Counted from the stretch's first letter, positions 26,308-35,733 are shown. The stretch is DNA of 64,000 bases from Gammaproteobacteria bacterium (GCA_024234955.1 JACKNK010000001.1:62001-126000), one strand, 5' to 3'. The notes: generated from the sequence alone by a model not told the origin. A program made the numbers and translations.

Positions 26308-27246
26308 TCACTTCCGGTAGGTCACGGTGGTGGTCTCGAAGCCGGCGTTGGCGGCGGCGATCATGTTCGGCAGCGCGGCGGACAGCGCGGCGAGATCGGG
26401 CAGCGCATAGCCGTTCGGACGGGTGACCTCGATCTTTTCGCAATCGAGATCGCAGGCGGTGCGAAGACGCAGGCCGGTGGCGAGGAAGCGCTGAATCTTG
26501 AACAGCGCGATCGCGACCAGCAGGTCGAATACCTCGGGACGGAAGCCGTAGCCGCGCAGTTGCGCGAGGTCGAGATTAAAGAACGCGGTGATCTCCGGTG
26601 AGACGAACTCGTCACGGCTGAAGGGGACGTTGCCGAAGCCCTTTGCGGTGTCGCCTTTCGGGTTGACCGAATCGTTCTTGACGCCGCCGCTGGCGGCCAC
26701 CTTGACGCCCTTGGCTTCGATGAAGCCGGACAGTGCACGGGGCAGGCGCAGCCGTCCGCCAGCCAGATCCTTCTTGGCGAGAAAGACACCATGCAGCAGC
26801 GCGTTGACGTCCAGGCGCAGCAGGGTCGCGGCAAGTTTGCGGAGGTCGACGATGCCTTCCTCCATGTTGGCCAGTTCGGCCTTGAGCTGATCGTGAACCG
26901 TGGTGTCCTTGCCTTCGAGGATGTAGGGCGAGTTGATGCGGTGCGATTCCAGCACCGAGTTGGTCAGCGGCTTGCCGGATGCATCAAGCACGCGGATCAC
27001 GGACAGTCCTTTCAGCTCCTGCACCCAATCGTTGGCGACACCGTTCCAGCACACGGCTTCGAGACGGTTGGCGACGCTCTGCGCGGATTCGACCAGCAAC
27101 ATCGGCTCGCCGTTTGGGCCGTCGTACTGGGCAGCGCCGATCTCTGGGAAACCGGTCGGTTGGAAGCGGGTGCCCTGGGCTGGCTTGAGCGTGGCCTGGA
27201 TCAGCAGGCGCGGGGCGTTGTTCAGCGCGGAAAAGTCGAGGCTCAT
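26308..27246 (-). CDS. csb1: Type I-G Cascade backbone protein Csb1 (Cas7, GSU0053 family)
   Basis: 312 residues. Cas7-type RAMP protein that polymerises along the crRNA. LLIQATLKPAQGTRFQPTGFP at the N-terminus and SVANRLEAVCWNG are Csb1 signatures, and GYGFRPEVFDLLVAIALFKI lies near the end. The N-terminal half is typical in length. It sits between csx17 (53 bp gap) and csb2 (4 bp gap) in the usual type I-G order. Confidence 0.92.
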   Translation of the reverse strand: MSLDFSALNNAPRLLIQATLKPAQGTRFQPTGFPEIGAAQYDGPNGEPMLLVESAQSVANRLEAVCWNGVANDWVQELKGLSVIRVLDASGKPLTNSVLESHRINSPYILEGKDTTVHDQLKAELANMEEGIVDLRKLAATLLRLDVNALLHGVFLAKKDLAGGRLRLPRALSGFIEAKGVKVAASGGVKNDSVNPKGDTAKGFGNVPFSRDEFVSPEITAFFNLDLAQLRGYGFRPEVFDLLVAIALFKIQRFLATGLRLRTACDLDCEKIEVTRPNGYALPDLAALSAALPNMIAAANAGFETTTVTYRK

Positions 27247-27299
27247 GGATGTCTCCTTATCTCTTTGATGGCGAGGCAGTGGTGGGTCAGGCGGTCGCC

Positions 27300-29525
27300 T
27301 CAGGCGTCGTCCTGTGCGGGTTCATGGGATGCCGCGGCGCTCGCCTCGGGGAAGATCGCGGCGCGCAATAAGGCGGAGGTCGCTCCATAGGTGAGCGGGA
27401 TCAGCAACGCGGCGGCGACGCGACGGGGTGACAGGCCGAGCAGTTCCGGGGGGTGACGGGCACTGCCGATGGGGTTGAGGCCCGAGGCGCGCAGGCGACG
27501 CCAGGCGCTTTCCATGGCCCGTCGCGCCTGCGCCGGGTTGTTGCTGGCGAGACGGGCGATGAGTCCGCTCGGGATCGGCAGGTGGAATTCGTCGCCGGCG
27601 TCCAGCCGGCGACGGAGGGTTGCGTCCGAGACCATCAGCAGTGCCGGCAAGGCAAAGCCGATGGCCGCGCGGTGCTTGCCCGCCGTGCGATCCGGGGCGA
27701 ACGGAATGTGACAGAGCGCGAGGCCGGGCAGCAGCGCGGCGATGTCGCGATCGATGTCGCGGCCGCGCAGAAACAGATCCAGGTCGTCGAGATCGATGCC
27801 GGCGGCGCTCTGCAGCGGTTTGTCCTTGAATGCCAGCCGTTCCGCGAGCCACAGGCGTCGGTTGAGCAAGGCGATCAGGTCGTTTTCCAGGTCGCCGCTG
27901 GTCGGTGTATGCAGGCGCACGCGGCACGACAGGTCGTTGTGCGCGCCCTTGCTCGTGCAGGCGGTTTCCGTCCAGGCGTTGATGCGTGGATGTACCGGGA
28001 AGAGTTGGGCGCGCAGCGGAAGGGGCTTGCCGTCCTCGCCGCGCAGACCGGCCAGCGCGCGGGCGATGCGGAAGGTCGGCGAGTCCGGATCGTCGGCGTG
28101 CAGGACCCAGGCTTCGCTGAGTCGCGGTATCGGGCGCAGTACTTCGCGGGCCTTGGCACTGTGCGCGATGGCGAATTGAATCTCGCCAAGTAGCACGAGC
28201 AAGGCTTGCACCCGCGCCGGGGTGGGGTCGTTGCCGGCGAGTTCGAACAGCGCGTCTTCGAGTTGTTTGCGCAGTACCGCGAATCGGCGGGCGGTGTTCG
28301 CGCCTCTGCTGAACTGCCGGAAGCTGTCCAACCAGCCGTCCTGATCGAGGTCGTCGAGCCAGGCGCTTTGCGGGTTGGTGGATATCTGAACACGTTCCAA
28401 GGGGGTGGCGAGGAAGGCCTTGCCATTTCGACGCAGGAAGTTGTATCGCTGGAAGCGGTCAATTCCGCGATACCCGCCAAGGCGGTGGATAGCTCGGATG
28501 AAATCTAGTGCGTCACGGGTGGGCCGTGTGCCCAACGCGACCCGCCCTTCCGAAAATACCGACCGAATTTCGTTGTAGCTCGCGTAGTGCGACCACAGCG
28601 GCATCCATAGTTCACCGCGTGTCATTCCATCTTTGCCGTCTTTCCAGTCAGTGTGACCAATAGCGCCGTTGCCTGCTGCGGTTGTACGCACTGTGAATGG
28701 AAAACTTAAAACTCCGCCGCGTCCTTGATCGCCGCGCCTTACAGCGGCAGCGGCGAAGGCCAGTGCTCCCTCTAGCATCAGAATGAAATCCCATGGACTT
28801 ATACGGCCTTCGCTGGTGTAACCGGTGCTCGAGTTCGGGCCGCCGACTTGACTTGGGGAGAATTGTCCGATCTTGAACTTGTCTTGACCGGGAGCAGGAC
28901 ATCCAAAGATGGCGAGGTCCAGCCAAGCCGATGACTTCTTGGTCGCGTGGCCGGTGCTCGGATCAATGAGATCAAGCAGGCGTTGCATGAAGTTATTGGT
29001 GAAATCCAGGCGTCCGTCGATGCCACCGGTGCCGAGCAGGGGCGGGAATTTCGCCCCGTCTCCGGCGAGCAGGATGGCGGCGTCGAACCAGTCCAGCGCG
29101 ACGTCCGGCAGCAGCCCGCGCACGCGGGTGAGCAATTGCGTCTTGGCCTGATCCTTGGGGCTCGCGGAGCGGTCCATGCCGCGCAGGCTTTGCTCGGCGA
29201 CGCCGAGGCTTTCCCGGTAGGCGGCGAAGCGGGGCGTCTCGCTGGTGAGGATTGCCTGTGGGGCGGTTTTGTTGTCTTTCTCGAAAAAGCCACTGCCGCC
29301 ATTCCACGGGGCGAGGATCGGGGTCGGCATGTAGTGGTCGAGCAGGTAGGCGCGCAGGGTGGCCGCACTTTCCGCCGAGTCCAGTTGCAGGTGCTCGCCG
29401 ATCCAGGCGGCCTTGAGGGAGGGATCGCAGGCCGTCAACACGCGCAGCAGGCCGAGGCCTTTGAGATAGCTGGCGAGCGGGCTGGGGGTGCAGCCGCGCA
29501 GGACGTGGGTGTGGCGCTCAGTCAT
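27300..29525 (-). CDS. csx17: Type I-G large subunit Csx17 (Cas8g)
   Basis: 741 residues. The N-terminus HVLRGCTPSPLASYLKGLGLLRVL is the Csx17 signature. As the Cas8-like large subunit it should recognise the PAM and recruit Cas3. Other family-like stretches are PWNGGSGFFEKDNKTA and the middle GALAFAAAAVRRGDQG. The start overlaps the end of cas3 by 8 bp. No truncation is seen. Confidence 0.92.
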   Translation of the reverse strand: MTERHTHVLRGCTPSPLASYLKGLGLLRVLTACDPSLKAAWIGEHLQLDSAESAATLRAYLLDHYMPTPILAPWNGGSGFFEKDNKTAPQAILTSETPRFAAYRESLGVAEQSLRGMDRSASPKDQAKTQLLTRVRGLLPDVALDWFDAAILLAGDGAKFPPLLGTGGIDGRLDFTNNFMQRLLDLIDPSTGHATKKSSAWLDLAIFGCPAPGQDKFKIGQFSPSQVGGPNSSTGYTSEGRISPWDFILMLEGALAFAAAAVRRGDQGRGGVLSFPFTVRTTAAGNGAIGHTDWKDGKDGMTRGELWMPLWSHYASYNEIRSVFSEGRVALGTRPTRDALDFIRAIHRLGGYRGIDRFQRYNFLRRNGKAFLATPLERVQISTNPQSAWLDDLDQDGWLDSFRQFSRGANTARRFAVLRKQLEDALFELAGNDPTPARVQALLVLLGEIQFAIAHSAKAREVLRPIPRLSEAWVLHADDPDSPTFRIARALAGLRGEDGKPLPLRAQLFPVHPRINAWTETACTSKGAHNDLSCRVRLHTPTSGDLENDLIALLNRRLWLAERLAFKDKPLQSAAGIDLDDLDLFLRGRDIDRDIAALLPGLALCHIPFAPDRTAGKHRAAIGFALPALLMVSDATLRRRLDAGDEFHLPIPSGLIARLASNNPAQARRAMESAWRRLRASGLNPIGSARHPPELLGLSPRRVAAALLIPLTYGATSALLRAAIFPEASAAASHEPAQDDA

Positions 29526-32500
29526 CCTGCGCTTCCTCCAGACGGGTCCGCCAAATGGCCATGAGCGGGCGGAAATCGTGGTAATCGGCGGCGCGCAATG
29601 CAGCCAGATAGGCGTCGGTCGGCGCGCCGAAACTGGGGATGGGTTCGACGTCCGGCAGGTCCAGCCGTTGGGTCAGCCAGTCCAGGAACAGCCGGGTGGT
29701 GCGACCGTTGAAGTCCTGGAAAGGGTGTATGCCGAGCAGCCGACCTTCGGCAAAGGCGAGGGCTTCGAGCCAGGCGTCGTCGGGGGTGGGCGGGAGGTGT
29801 TGAAGACGTGCCGCGAGATCGTCCATGAAGTCGCGCATGGCCGGCGCGATCCGCCAGGGTTCGGGCGGGCTGTGCGTGCCGACCAGTACGTCGACCGAGC
29901 GCCAGATGCCGGCGAATTGCGGGGTCAGGTCACCGCAGAGACGGCGATGAAATTCCCGAAGCAGGTTTTCGTCGAGTGGATGGTCGGCGAATTCGCCGGC
30001 GGTGATCGCGACCGCGACGCGCTCGACGCGCATGGCGAGTTCGGGCGCGAGTTCGGCGTAGCTGATGACGCCGAGGGTGGTTTCTATTTCGCGGGTGGCG
30101 TGGTCAGGCGTTTGAGTTCGCGTTCCAGAATTGCCTGATCCACCGGCTCGCCCTCGAAGGCCATGCTGTTCGCCACCTTGCGCGGGATCGCGCGCAGGCG
30201 CAGTCGGCGCTTCTGCTCCGGGGAGAGCGCCCGCCAGCGTTGGATGTTGGTTAGCCAGTTCATGTGCGGAATTGTGGTCCGGGTGCGGGGAGTTCTCAAC
30301 GTCTCCTTCATTCGTGCCTGCCTGTTCGGCAGCGGAGGCGCGCCAGTCGGCGATGCGCACCAGGGATTCGAGCCAGGCAAGACGGAACGGGCCGTGACGG
30401 TCGAGCAGGTCCAGGGCGCGGGCGGCCCAGGAACGACCTTGCGGCCCGTCGCCGATCTCCATCAGCGCGAGGCTCAAGGTGTGGGCGTCGCAGTGCTCGC
30501 CGTCGAAGTCCAGCGCCGGGAGTTGGTCGCCTTCCCAGATGCCACGCGCGAAGCGGGCGCCATTCGGTGCCGGCTTTTCGGTGGGCATCGCGCGCAGCGA
30601 CATGCGGACCTTGCCGTGGTGGGCGGCGACCAGATAAGCGATCAGGTCGGTGTCCGGGTCCGGATGGGCGGGGTCGTCGTGTTGTTTGAGCCACGCCAGC
30701 GCGGAAGCGAGTTCGTGGCGGAATTGCGGGCGCTTGTGGCGGTTTCGACAGGGAGATTTGGCGAGCAGGTCGGTGGGCGCCTCCTCGCAGCTGTGCATCG
30801 TGGCGGCGAACACATCGTGCGCCTTGCCGAGGTCATGCCAGCGTCCGGCGCGGGCGATGAGGGGGGCGTGCTCGGTCTCGCCGATGGCGTCGCACAGGTC
30901 GCGCGCCTGCTTGGCGACGTGGGCGAGGTGAGCGGTGAGCAGGACGGGCCTTGGGGACTCGGAACGCCAGTCGGCATCGAAGCGTTGGCGCTGTTGCCGA
31001 TCTGCCTCCGGGATGGGGGCGACGCGGCCCTTGCTGTCGGTGTGAAAGCCGAGCTGTGGGTCATAAGCACCGTCGACGGCGTTCAGCATCAGGGTCTGGC
31101 CGGGGCGTGGATCACGGGTCTGCTGCCAGGTCCCGGCCAAGCTGTCCCAACGCCATGCGCTGATCTTGCCCAGCGATTTCGCTTGCCCCATCGAGATTGG
31201 ACACAGTTCTTTACGGCCCGCCTGGGGTTGTGGCTCGGGGCCGTTGGGCTCGACGAAATCGCGCCAGAAGACGTGCAGACCGGGGCTGTCAGAATCGCGG
31301 ATGTAGTCGGATACGTCGACGTCGAAGCCGGACAGATCCGGGTCGGTGTTGAACAGGTCGAGCAGGTCCTTGCGGCGCAAGACCGGGGTGAGCGGCGGCG
31401 GTTCGTCGGTCGGTGGCAGGTCTTGCGGGCCAACCGCGATCAGCGTGCTTAGCTTGTCGCGCGCGGAGTCGAGCGTCTCACGGTCGTAGGGTTTGAGGTC
31501 CTTGTCGTCGAGCGTGGGGGCGGTGTCGATCCAGCAGACCGTGGCGTCGCTGTGCTCGCCGTAGCGGTTGCAGCGTCCGAAGCGCTGCACCAGCGAGGCC
31601 CAGGGTGCGAGTTCGGTGATCAGGGTCTTCGAGGACAGGTCGACGCCCGCTTCGATGGCCTGGGTGGCGACGATGATGCGGTCGCGCGTCGAGTCGTCGC
31701 GCAACGCCGTCTCGATGCGCTCGCGGTCGGCGGCGCGGAAGCGGGCGTGGATCAGCAGGTCGCCGGCGGCGTCAGGGCGATGCTTGCGCAGGCGTTGGAA
31801 CAGGCCTTGCGCGCGGTCGACGCGGTTCACGATGACCAGGGTCCGGGTGCCGGTCTCGTGCGCGCCAAGGACGTGCGCGGCGAGGTCGTCGAGATAGGCG
31901 TTGAGGCCGGCCTTGTTCAGCGGCGCGTTGCCCAGAGTCAGGTCGGCGCGGCGCAGCGTCTTGACCGCGTTGAGACGGTCGCCGGCGCTGGCGCGGTCTG
32001 CGTCGTCAAGTTCGTGCGTCGTAAAACCTTGGAGATGTGGAGCGAGATCGATGGTGCGCAACCACTCCCGGTTAAGCGTCGCGGACAACCACAGGGAGTG
32101 GCTGCCACGTCCTGAGGGGAACGTGCGTCGGAAGGCATCGAGCTGCGCCGAGGTGGTCAGTCCGGCGCCCATCAACTGCACCTCGTCGAAGGCCCAGAGT
32201 GCGTCGTTGTGCAACAACGCGAAGTGCACCGGCCATTGGTAACGGCTCATGCCGTAACCGCGCATCAGCGCGCGGGAAAGCAGCATGTCCTGGGTGCCGA
32301 TCAGGATCATGTCCTCCTCGGGGTGGTCGGCCCAGGTGGTCAGGTCCGGTTCGCCGCCCATCAGCAGGTGCACGGACACTTTGCCCTCACCGGGTTTGCC
32401 GTGAATGCCAAGTGCCGTCAGCCACATGCTGACGTTGCGTTCGGTTTGTTCGACCAGCACCCGCATCGGCAGGCACCAGATCAGGCGGCGCGGCGTGTTT

Positions 32501-32700
32501 GGGTCGATCGCTTCGTCGTCTCGAACGCCCTCGCGCCAGCCGCGCTTGTAGAGCCAGGCGAGCGTGACGGCAGCGGTCTTGCCGAGCCCGGTCGGGACGT
32601 TGAGCAGGTTGGGCCAGTGCCGCTCGGCAGCAAGGCGGTCCTGATACGGAAAGGGCTCGCTTAACTTGGTGGCCGTGTGAAAAAACGCCGTGAAATTCAT
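29518..32700 (-). CDS. cas3: Cas3 helicase-nuclease (helicase then HD) with a C-terminal Fic domain
   Basis: 1060 residues in one open frame. The SF2 helicase comes first: NVPTGLGKTA (Walker A, Lys41), AFDEVQ (172-175, Walker B) and later VATQAIEAGVDLSSK and QRFGRCNRYGE (motifs V-VI). A C-terminal HD nuclease follows with H622-D623 in RWHDLGKAHD; helicase-before-HD is the type I-G order. Family-like Cas3 sequence ends near residue 800 (RIADWRASAAE). A poorly structured Ala/Gly/Pro-rich linker (about 805-875) leads to a Fic domain (about 880-1060) with LLREFHRRLCGDL and the motif HPFQDFNGRTTR at 992-1003. There is no stop between Cas3 and Fic. The only ATG at the front of the Fic region is internal (AMRVERV). 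Confidence 0.9.
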   Translation of the reverse strand: MNFTAFFHTATKLSEPFPYQDRLAAERHWPNLLNVPTGLGKTAAVTLAWLYKRGWREGVRDDEAIDPNTPRRLIWCLPMRVLVEQTERNVSMWLTALGIHGKPGEGKVSVHLLMGGEPDLTTWADHPEEDMILIGTQDMLLSRALMRGYGMSRYQWPVHFALLHNDALWAFDEVQLMGAGLTTSAQLDAFRRTFPSGRGSHSLWLSATLNREWLRTIDLAPHLQGFTTHELDDADRASAGDRLNAVKTLRRADLTLGNAPLNKAGLNAYLDDLAAHVLGAHETGTRTLVIVNRVDRAQGLFQRLRKHRPDAAGDLLIHARFRAADRERIETALRDDSTRDRIIVATQAIEAGVDLSSKTLITELAPWASLVQRFGRCNRYGEHSDATVCWIDTAPTLDDKDLKPYDRETLDSARDKLSTLIAVGPQDLPPTDEPPPLTPVLRRKDLLDLFNTDPDLSGFDVDVSDYIRDSDSPGLHVFWRDFVEPNGPEPQPQAGRKELCPISMGQAKSLGKISAWRWDSLAGTWQQTRDPRPGQTLMLNAVDGAYDPQLGFHTDSKGRVAPIPEADRQQRQRFDADWRSESPRPVLLTAHLAHVAKQARDLCDAIGETEHAPLIARAGRWHDLGKAHDVFAATMHSCEEAPTDLLAKSPCRNRHKRPQFRHELASALAWLKQHDDPAHPDPDTDLIAYLVAAHHGKVRMSLRAMPTEKPAPNGARFARGIWEGDQLPALDFDGEHCDAHTLSLALMEIGDGPQGRSWAARALDLLDRHGPFRLAWLESLVRIADWRASAAEQAGTNEGDVENSPHPDHNSAHELANQHPTLAGALPGAEAPTAPARDPAQGGEQHGLRGRAGGSGNSGTRTQTPDHATREIETTLGVISYAELAPELAMRVERVAVAITAGEFADHPLDENLLREFHRRLCGDLTPQFAGIWRSVDVLVGTHSPPEPWRIAPAMRDFMDDLAARLQHLPPTPDDAWLEALAFAEGRLLGIHPFQDFNGRTTRLFLDWLTQRLDLPDVEPIPSFGAPTDAYLAALRAADYHDFRPLMAIWRTRLEEAQDD
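30084..30263 (-). CDS. Nested antitoxin-like protein with a Fic-inhibitory motif, overlapping the Cas3-Fic linker
   Basis: 59 residues from the ATG at 30263 to a TAG at 30084, in a different frame from cas3. It reads MNWLTNIQRWRALSPEQKRR, then KVANSMAFEGEPV, then helical residues ending TTPPAK. SMAFEG fits the (S/T)xxxE(G/N) motif by which VbhA-type antitoxins block the Fic ATP site. It ends where Fic-like sequence starts, as in antitoxin-fic gene pairs. It looks more protein-like than the overlapping Cas3 frame, which here is Ala/Gly/Arg/Pro-rich. No strong ribosome binding site is seen; an in-frame ATG at 30311 would give 75 residues. Function is inferred from motif and position. Confidence 0.65.
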   Translation of the reverse strand: MNWLTNIQRWRALSPEQKRRLRLRAIPRKVANSMAFEGEPVDQAILERELKRLTTPPAK

Positions 32701-32787
32701 ATCGGTCCTTCAATTAATGCGGAGCGACCATGAATGAGTATCCCGTTGCAGAGGCTCATCCTGTGGGTCCGTGTCCAGTGACTAGAA

Positions 32788-33828
32788 CTAGCGCGACCGA
32801 TCTGGTTCGGCGCGTTCACCGGTATCCTGTTTAGCGTTCTCACTGTACCGGGAGAGGGCGTCTCGAAGGATCGTCTGTATGGATTCGCGTAGGTTTTTTG
32901 GCGCGAGAGCTTCGACGTCAGGGCCGTATTTGAGGATGTCGCGGATCAGCTCGCGGGCATCGCCGTAGGGGATGAACAGGTCGACGCCGCCGCCGTCGGG
33001 GAATTCCATGCGCTGCTCGGGGTGCCAGTGTTCGTCGGCGACCCATTTGGCGGCGTGGGGGGTGAAGCGCAGGTGGGCTTCGGCGGTGACCGGGCCGGCG
33101 AAGATGCCGTAGGCGGCGGTGTAGTGGGCGTCGAGGTCGGCGGCGGGGATCTCTTGCGCGGCCTGGACTTCGTATTTGACGGGGTGGATGCGGTCCAGCG
33201 CGAAGCTGCGTAAGCCTTCGCGCAGGTGGCACCAGGCGTCCAAGTACCAGTTGTCGCGGTAGTAGATGAGGCGTTGCGGGGAGACGACGCGCTCGGTGTG
33301 TTTGTCGCGTTCGCGACCGTGGTAGAGGATTTTCAGGCGTTGGCGGCGGATCAGCGCGCCGACGATCTGTTGGAAACTTTCGACCGGCGCGGGACGGGCG
33401 GCTTGTTGGAGGATGCGGACGCGGTCGTTGATCTGTCGCCAGTCGGCTTTGTCGTTGCCGTGGACCAGTCTCGGGAGCTGCTCTTCAATGCGCGCCAGGA
33501 AAGGCTGGATGTAGGTGTCGAGCAGGCCGGGTTGGATGCGGGAGAGCAGCGTGTGGCTGGTCAGTAATGCGAAGAGTTCGTCGGAGTTGAACCATAGGCC
33601 GGGGAGTTCAAACCAGATGTGATGCGAATCGGTCTTTTCATACACATATCCGTTGCTATCACGCCGATAGACGATGGGCGCATTGAGATGGGTGCGCATG
33701 TCGTCGATGGTGCGTTTGACGGTGGAGCGGTTGGAGCCGAGTTGATCCTCCAGTTCGCGACGCGAGACTGGGGTGCGCCGGTCGGTAAGGATTCGGTGAA
33801 GAGTAAGAATGCGTTCGAAGCGGTCCAT
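32788..33828 (-). CDS. WYL-domain transcription regulator of the CRISPR locus
   Basis: 346 residues. An N-terminal winged helix (about 1-65, SRRELEDQLGSNRSTVKRTIDDM) is followed by a WYL domain (about 150-235) with RLIYYRDNWYLDAWCHLREGLRSF and a C-terminal WCX-type extension. Such YafY-like regulators often sit beside CRISPR-Cas genes and sense ligands, possibly nucleotides or nucleic acid. It lies 87 bp upstream of cas3 on the same strand. It may control the cas operon, but no operator was identified. Confidence 0.9.
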   Translation of the reverse strand: MDRFERILTLHRILTDRRTPVSRRELEDQLGSNRSTVKRTIDDMRTHLNAPIVYRRDSNGYVYEKTDSHHIWFELPGLWFNSDELFALLTSHTLLSRIQPGLLDTYIQPFLARIEEQLPRLVHGNDKADWRQINDRVRILQQAARPAPVESFQQIVGALIRRQRLKILYHGRERDKHTERVVSPQRLIYYRDNWYLDAWCHLREGLRSFALDRIHPVKYEVQAAQEIPAADLDAHYTAAYGIFAGPVTAEAHLRFTPHAAKWVADEHWHPEQRMEFPDGGGVDLFIPYGDARELIRDILKYGPDVEALAPKNLRESIQTILRDALSRYSENAKQDTGERAEPDRSR

Positions 33829-33861
33829 GCGGGCGAGATTCCAGTGAGGCGCGATGTCTCA

Positions 33862-33952
33862 TTGTAGGAGCGACTTCAGTCGCGAACAGCCTCGGGGGCT
33901 TCAATCCTTGTTTTGACATATCAGTGCCGTTCGCGGCTGAAGCCGCTCCAAC
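33862..33952. repeat. Inverted REP pair (REPIN)
   Basis: TTGTAGGAGCGACTTCAGTCGCGAA (33862-33886) faces TTCGCGGCTGAAGCCGCTCCAAC (33930-33952). It fills the gap between the WYL gene start and the coiled-coil gene stop. Confidence 0.85.
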
Positions 33953-33964
33953 GAGGTGAGTCGT

Positions 33965-34255
33965 TCAGTTTTCGGTGCTGGTCTCAACGAGGTCCATCTG
34001 TGCGTCGTTGGCGCGGGCGGCGGCTTCGTGGTTCAGGGCGCCGCTGATGCGTTCGAGCATGTCTTCGATCTCGACCGCTTGCAGGCTCAGGGTTTCTTCG
34101 TGGTTGGCGAGGGCGGCGGCGCGGGCGTCCGATTCGGAGCGGCAGTCGAGCAGTTCTTCCGAGAGACGTGCGTTTTCCGCGCGCGCTTCGCTGAGTTCGC
34201 CGATGAGGCGTTCGATCTGATGGTTGAGGCGTTCGAGCAATTCGATATTTTCCAT
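33965..34255 (-). CDS. Small coiled-coil protein
   Basis: 96 residues, almost wholly predicted coiled coil: MENIELLERLNHQIERLIGEL then SEARAENARLSEELLDC show a clear leucine heptad. No membrane segment or signal. It recalls ZapB/DUF904-type division proteins in size and pattern, but I see no decisive motif. It is divergent from lolC across a 230-bp AT-rich gap. An upstream in-frame GTG would add two residues. Confidence 0.65.
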   Translation of the reverse strand: MENIELLERLNHQIERLIGELSEARAENARLSEELLDCRSESDARAAALANHEETLSLQAVEIEDMLERISGALNHEAAARANDAQMDLVETSTEN

Positions 34256-34485
34256 GATCACGATTCGTTGGTGGGACAGGATGTCGGCAGCATCGCGTCT
34301 TTGATCGAGGCTCGCAAGCGCTGTCGGACAAGGATTATTGATGCCGGTAATGGGTGGTTGTATTGTTGGGTTTCCTGTTAGTAATAAGTATTAAAAACAG
34401 TTTGTTATGAGTATTTATTTATGTCATTTATCAGATATTGAAACGGCGCATGGAGAGCGGCGGCGCACTGTGTTCTAATCGCCGG

Positions 34486-35733
34486 ATGTTTCGACCTCTC
34501 GCCTTGTTTATCGGCCTGCGCTACACCGGCGCGAAGCGGCGCAATCATTTCATCTCGTTTATCTCGGCAACGTCGATGATCGGCATTGCGTTGGGGGTGA
34601 CGGCGCTGATCACGGTGTTGTCGGTGATGAACGGTTTTCAGACCGAGTTGCGCAGCCGCATTCTCAGCATGGCGGCGCACGGCACCATTAATGGCGTTGC
34701 CGATGGCCTGCGCGATTGGCGCTTTGTGCAGGAGACGGTCTCCAAGCATCCGGAGGTGGTGGGTGCGGCGCCGTTTGTTGAACGTCAGGGGATGTTGTCG
34801 AACGGCAAGCGGGTCTCGGGAATCATGGTGCGGGGTATTTTGCCGTCCGAGGAACCCAAGGTCTCGGACATTCTCGATGAAATGAAGCTGGGCAGTCTGG
34901 ATGATCTGCAGCCCGGTGCGTTCAACATCGTGCTCGGGGTCGAGTTGGCGGCCAAGCTGAATGTCTATGTCGGCAGCAAGGTCACGCTGGTGGCGCCGCA
35001 GCTTTCGGCGACACCGGTTGGCGTGGCGCCCCGGTTCAAGCGCTTTACGGTAAGCGGTCTGTTTGAGGTCGGCATGTATGAATATGACAGCGGTCTGGCG
35101 CTGATTCATATGGACGATGCGGCGACCTTGTATCGCATGGGCGATGAGGTGACCGGCGTACGCATGAAGATCACCGACATGTTTCGTGCGCCCTGGGTGG
35201 TCCGAGAAGCAGCGCGAGGTCTGCCTGATACCTATTACGTGACGGACTGGACTCGCAAGCACGCCAATTTCTTCAAGGCGATCCGTACCGAGAAGACGGT
35301 GATGTTCGTGATCCTGATGCTGATCGTGGCGGTGGCGGCGTTCAACATCGTTTCGACCCTGGTCATGGTGGTCACCGACAAGCAATCGGATATTGCCATT
35401 CTGCGTACCCTTGGGCTTTCTCCCGGGCGGGTGATGGCGATTTTTACGGTGCAGGGCACAGTCATCGGCGTCATCGGGACGTTACTGGGGTTGATCGGTG
35501 GGGTCGCATTGGCCTTGAACGTTGAAACCATCGTGCCGGCGATCGAACAGGCGTTCGGGGTGCAGTTCATGCCGGCGGACGTGTATTACATCTCGGAATT
35601 GCCCTCCGAACTGCACGTCGGCGACGTGATCTGGATTTGCGGCATGTCTCTGGCCTTGTCGTTGCTGGCGACGCTCTATCCGGCCTGGCGCGCCTCCCGA
35701 ACCCAGCCCGCCGAGGCATTGCGCTACGAATGA
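34486..35733 (+). CDS. lolC: Lipoprotein-releasing ABC permease LolC/LolE
   Basis: 415 residues. FIGLRYTGAKRRNHFISFIS then ATSMIGIALGVTALI is the start of LolC/E proteins. Four membrane helices are visible: one near 25-50, and three in the last third, with a large periplasmic MacB-like domain between (about 55-270). With LolD it extracts lipoproteins from the inner membrane for LolA. A single permease gene implies the LolF-like or homodimeric arrangement, or that the partner lies elsewhere. The ATG at 34486 is chosen because homologues begin at MFRP-like sequence. It overlaps lolD by 4 bp. Confidence 0.92.
   Translation: MFRPLALFIGLRYTGAKRRNHFISFISATSMIGIALGVTALITVLSVMNGFQTELRSRILSMAAHGTINGVADGLRDWRFVQETVSKHPEVVGAAPFVERQGMLSNGKRVSGIMVRGILPSEEPKVSDILDEMKLGSLDDLQPGAFNIVLGVELAAKLNVYVGSKVTLVAPQLSATPVGVAPRFKRFTVSGLFEVGMYEYDSGLALIHMDDAATLYRMGDEVTGVRMKITDMFRAPWVVREAARGLPDTYYVTDWTRKHANFFKAIRTEKTVMFVILMLIVAVAAFNIVSTLVMVVTDKQSDIAILRTLGLSPGRVMAIFTVQGTVIGVIGTLLGLIGGVALALNVETIVPAIEQAFGVQFMPADVYYISELPSELHVGDVIWICGMSLALSLLATLYPAWRASRTQPAEALRYE

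Noticed and set aside
30163..31452. A 429-codon plus-strand frame opposite cas3
   Set aside because: Antisense shadow of the helicase/HD region; unlike the nested minus-strand 59-residue frame it shows no motif.
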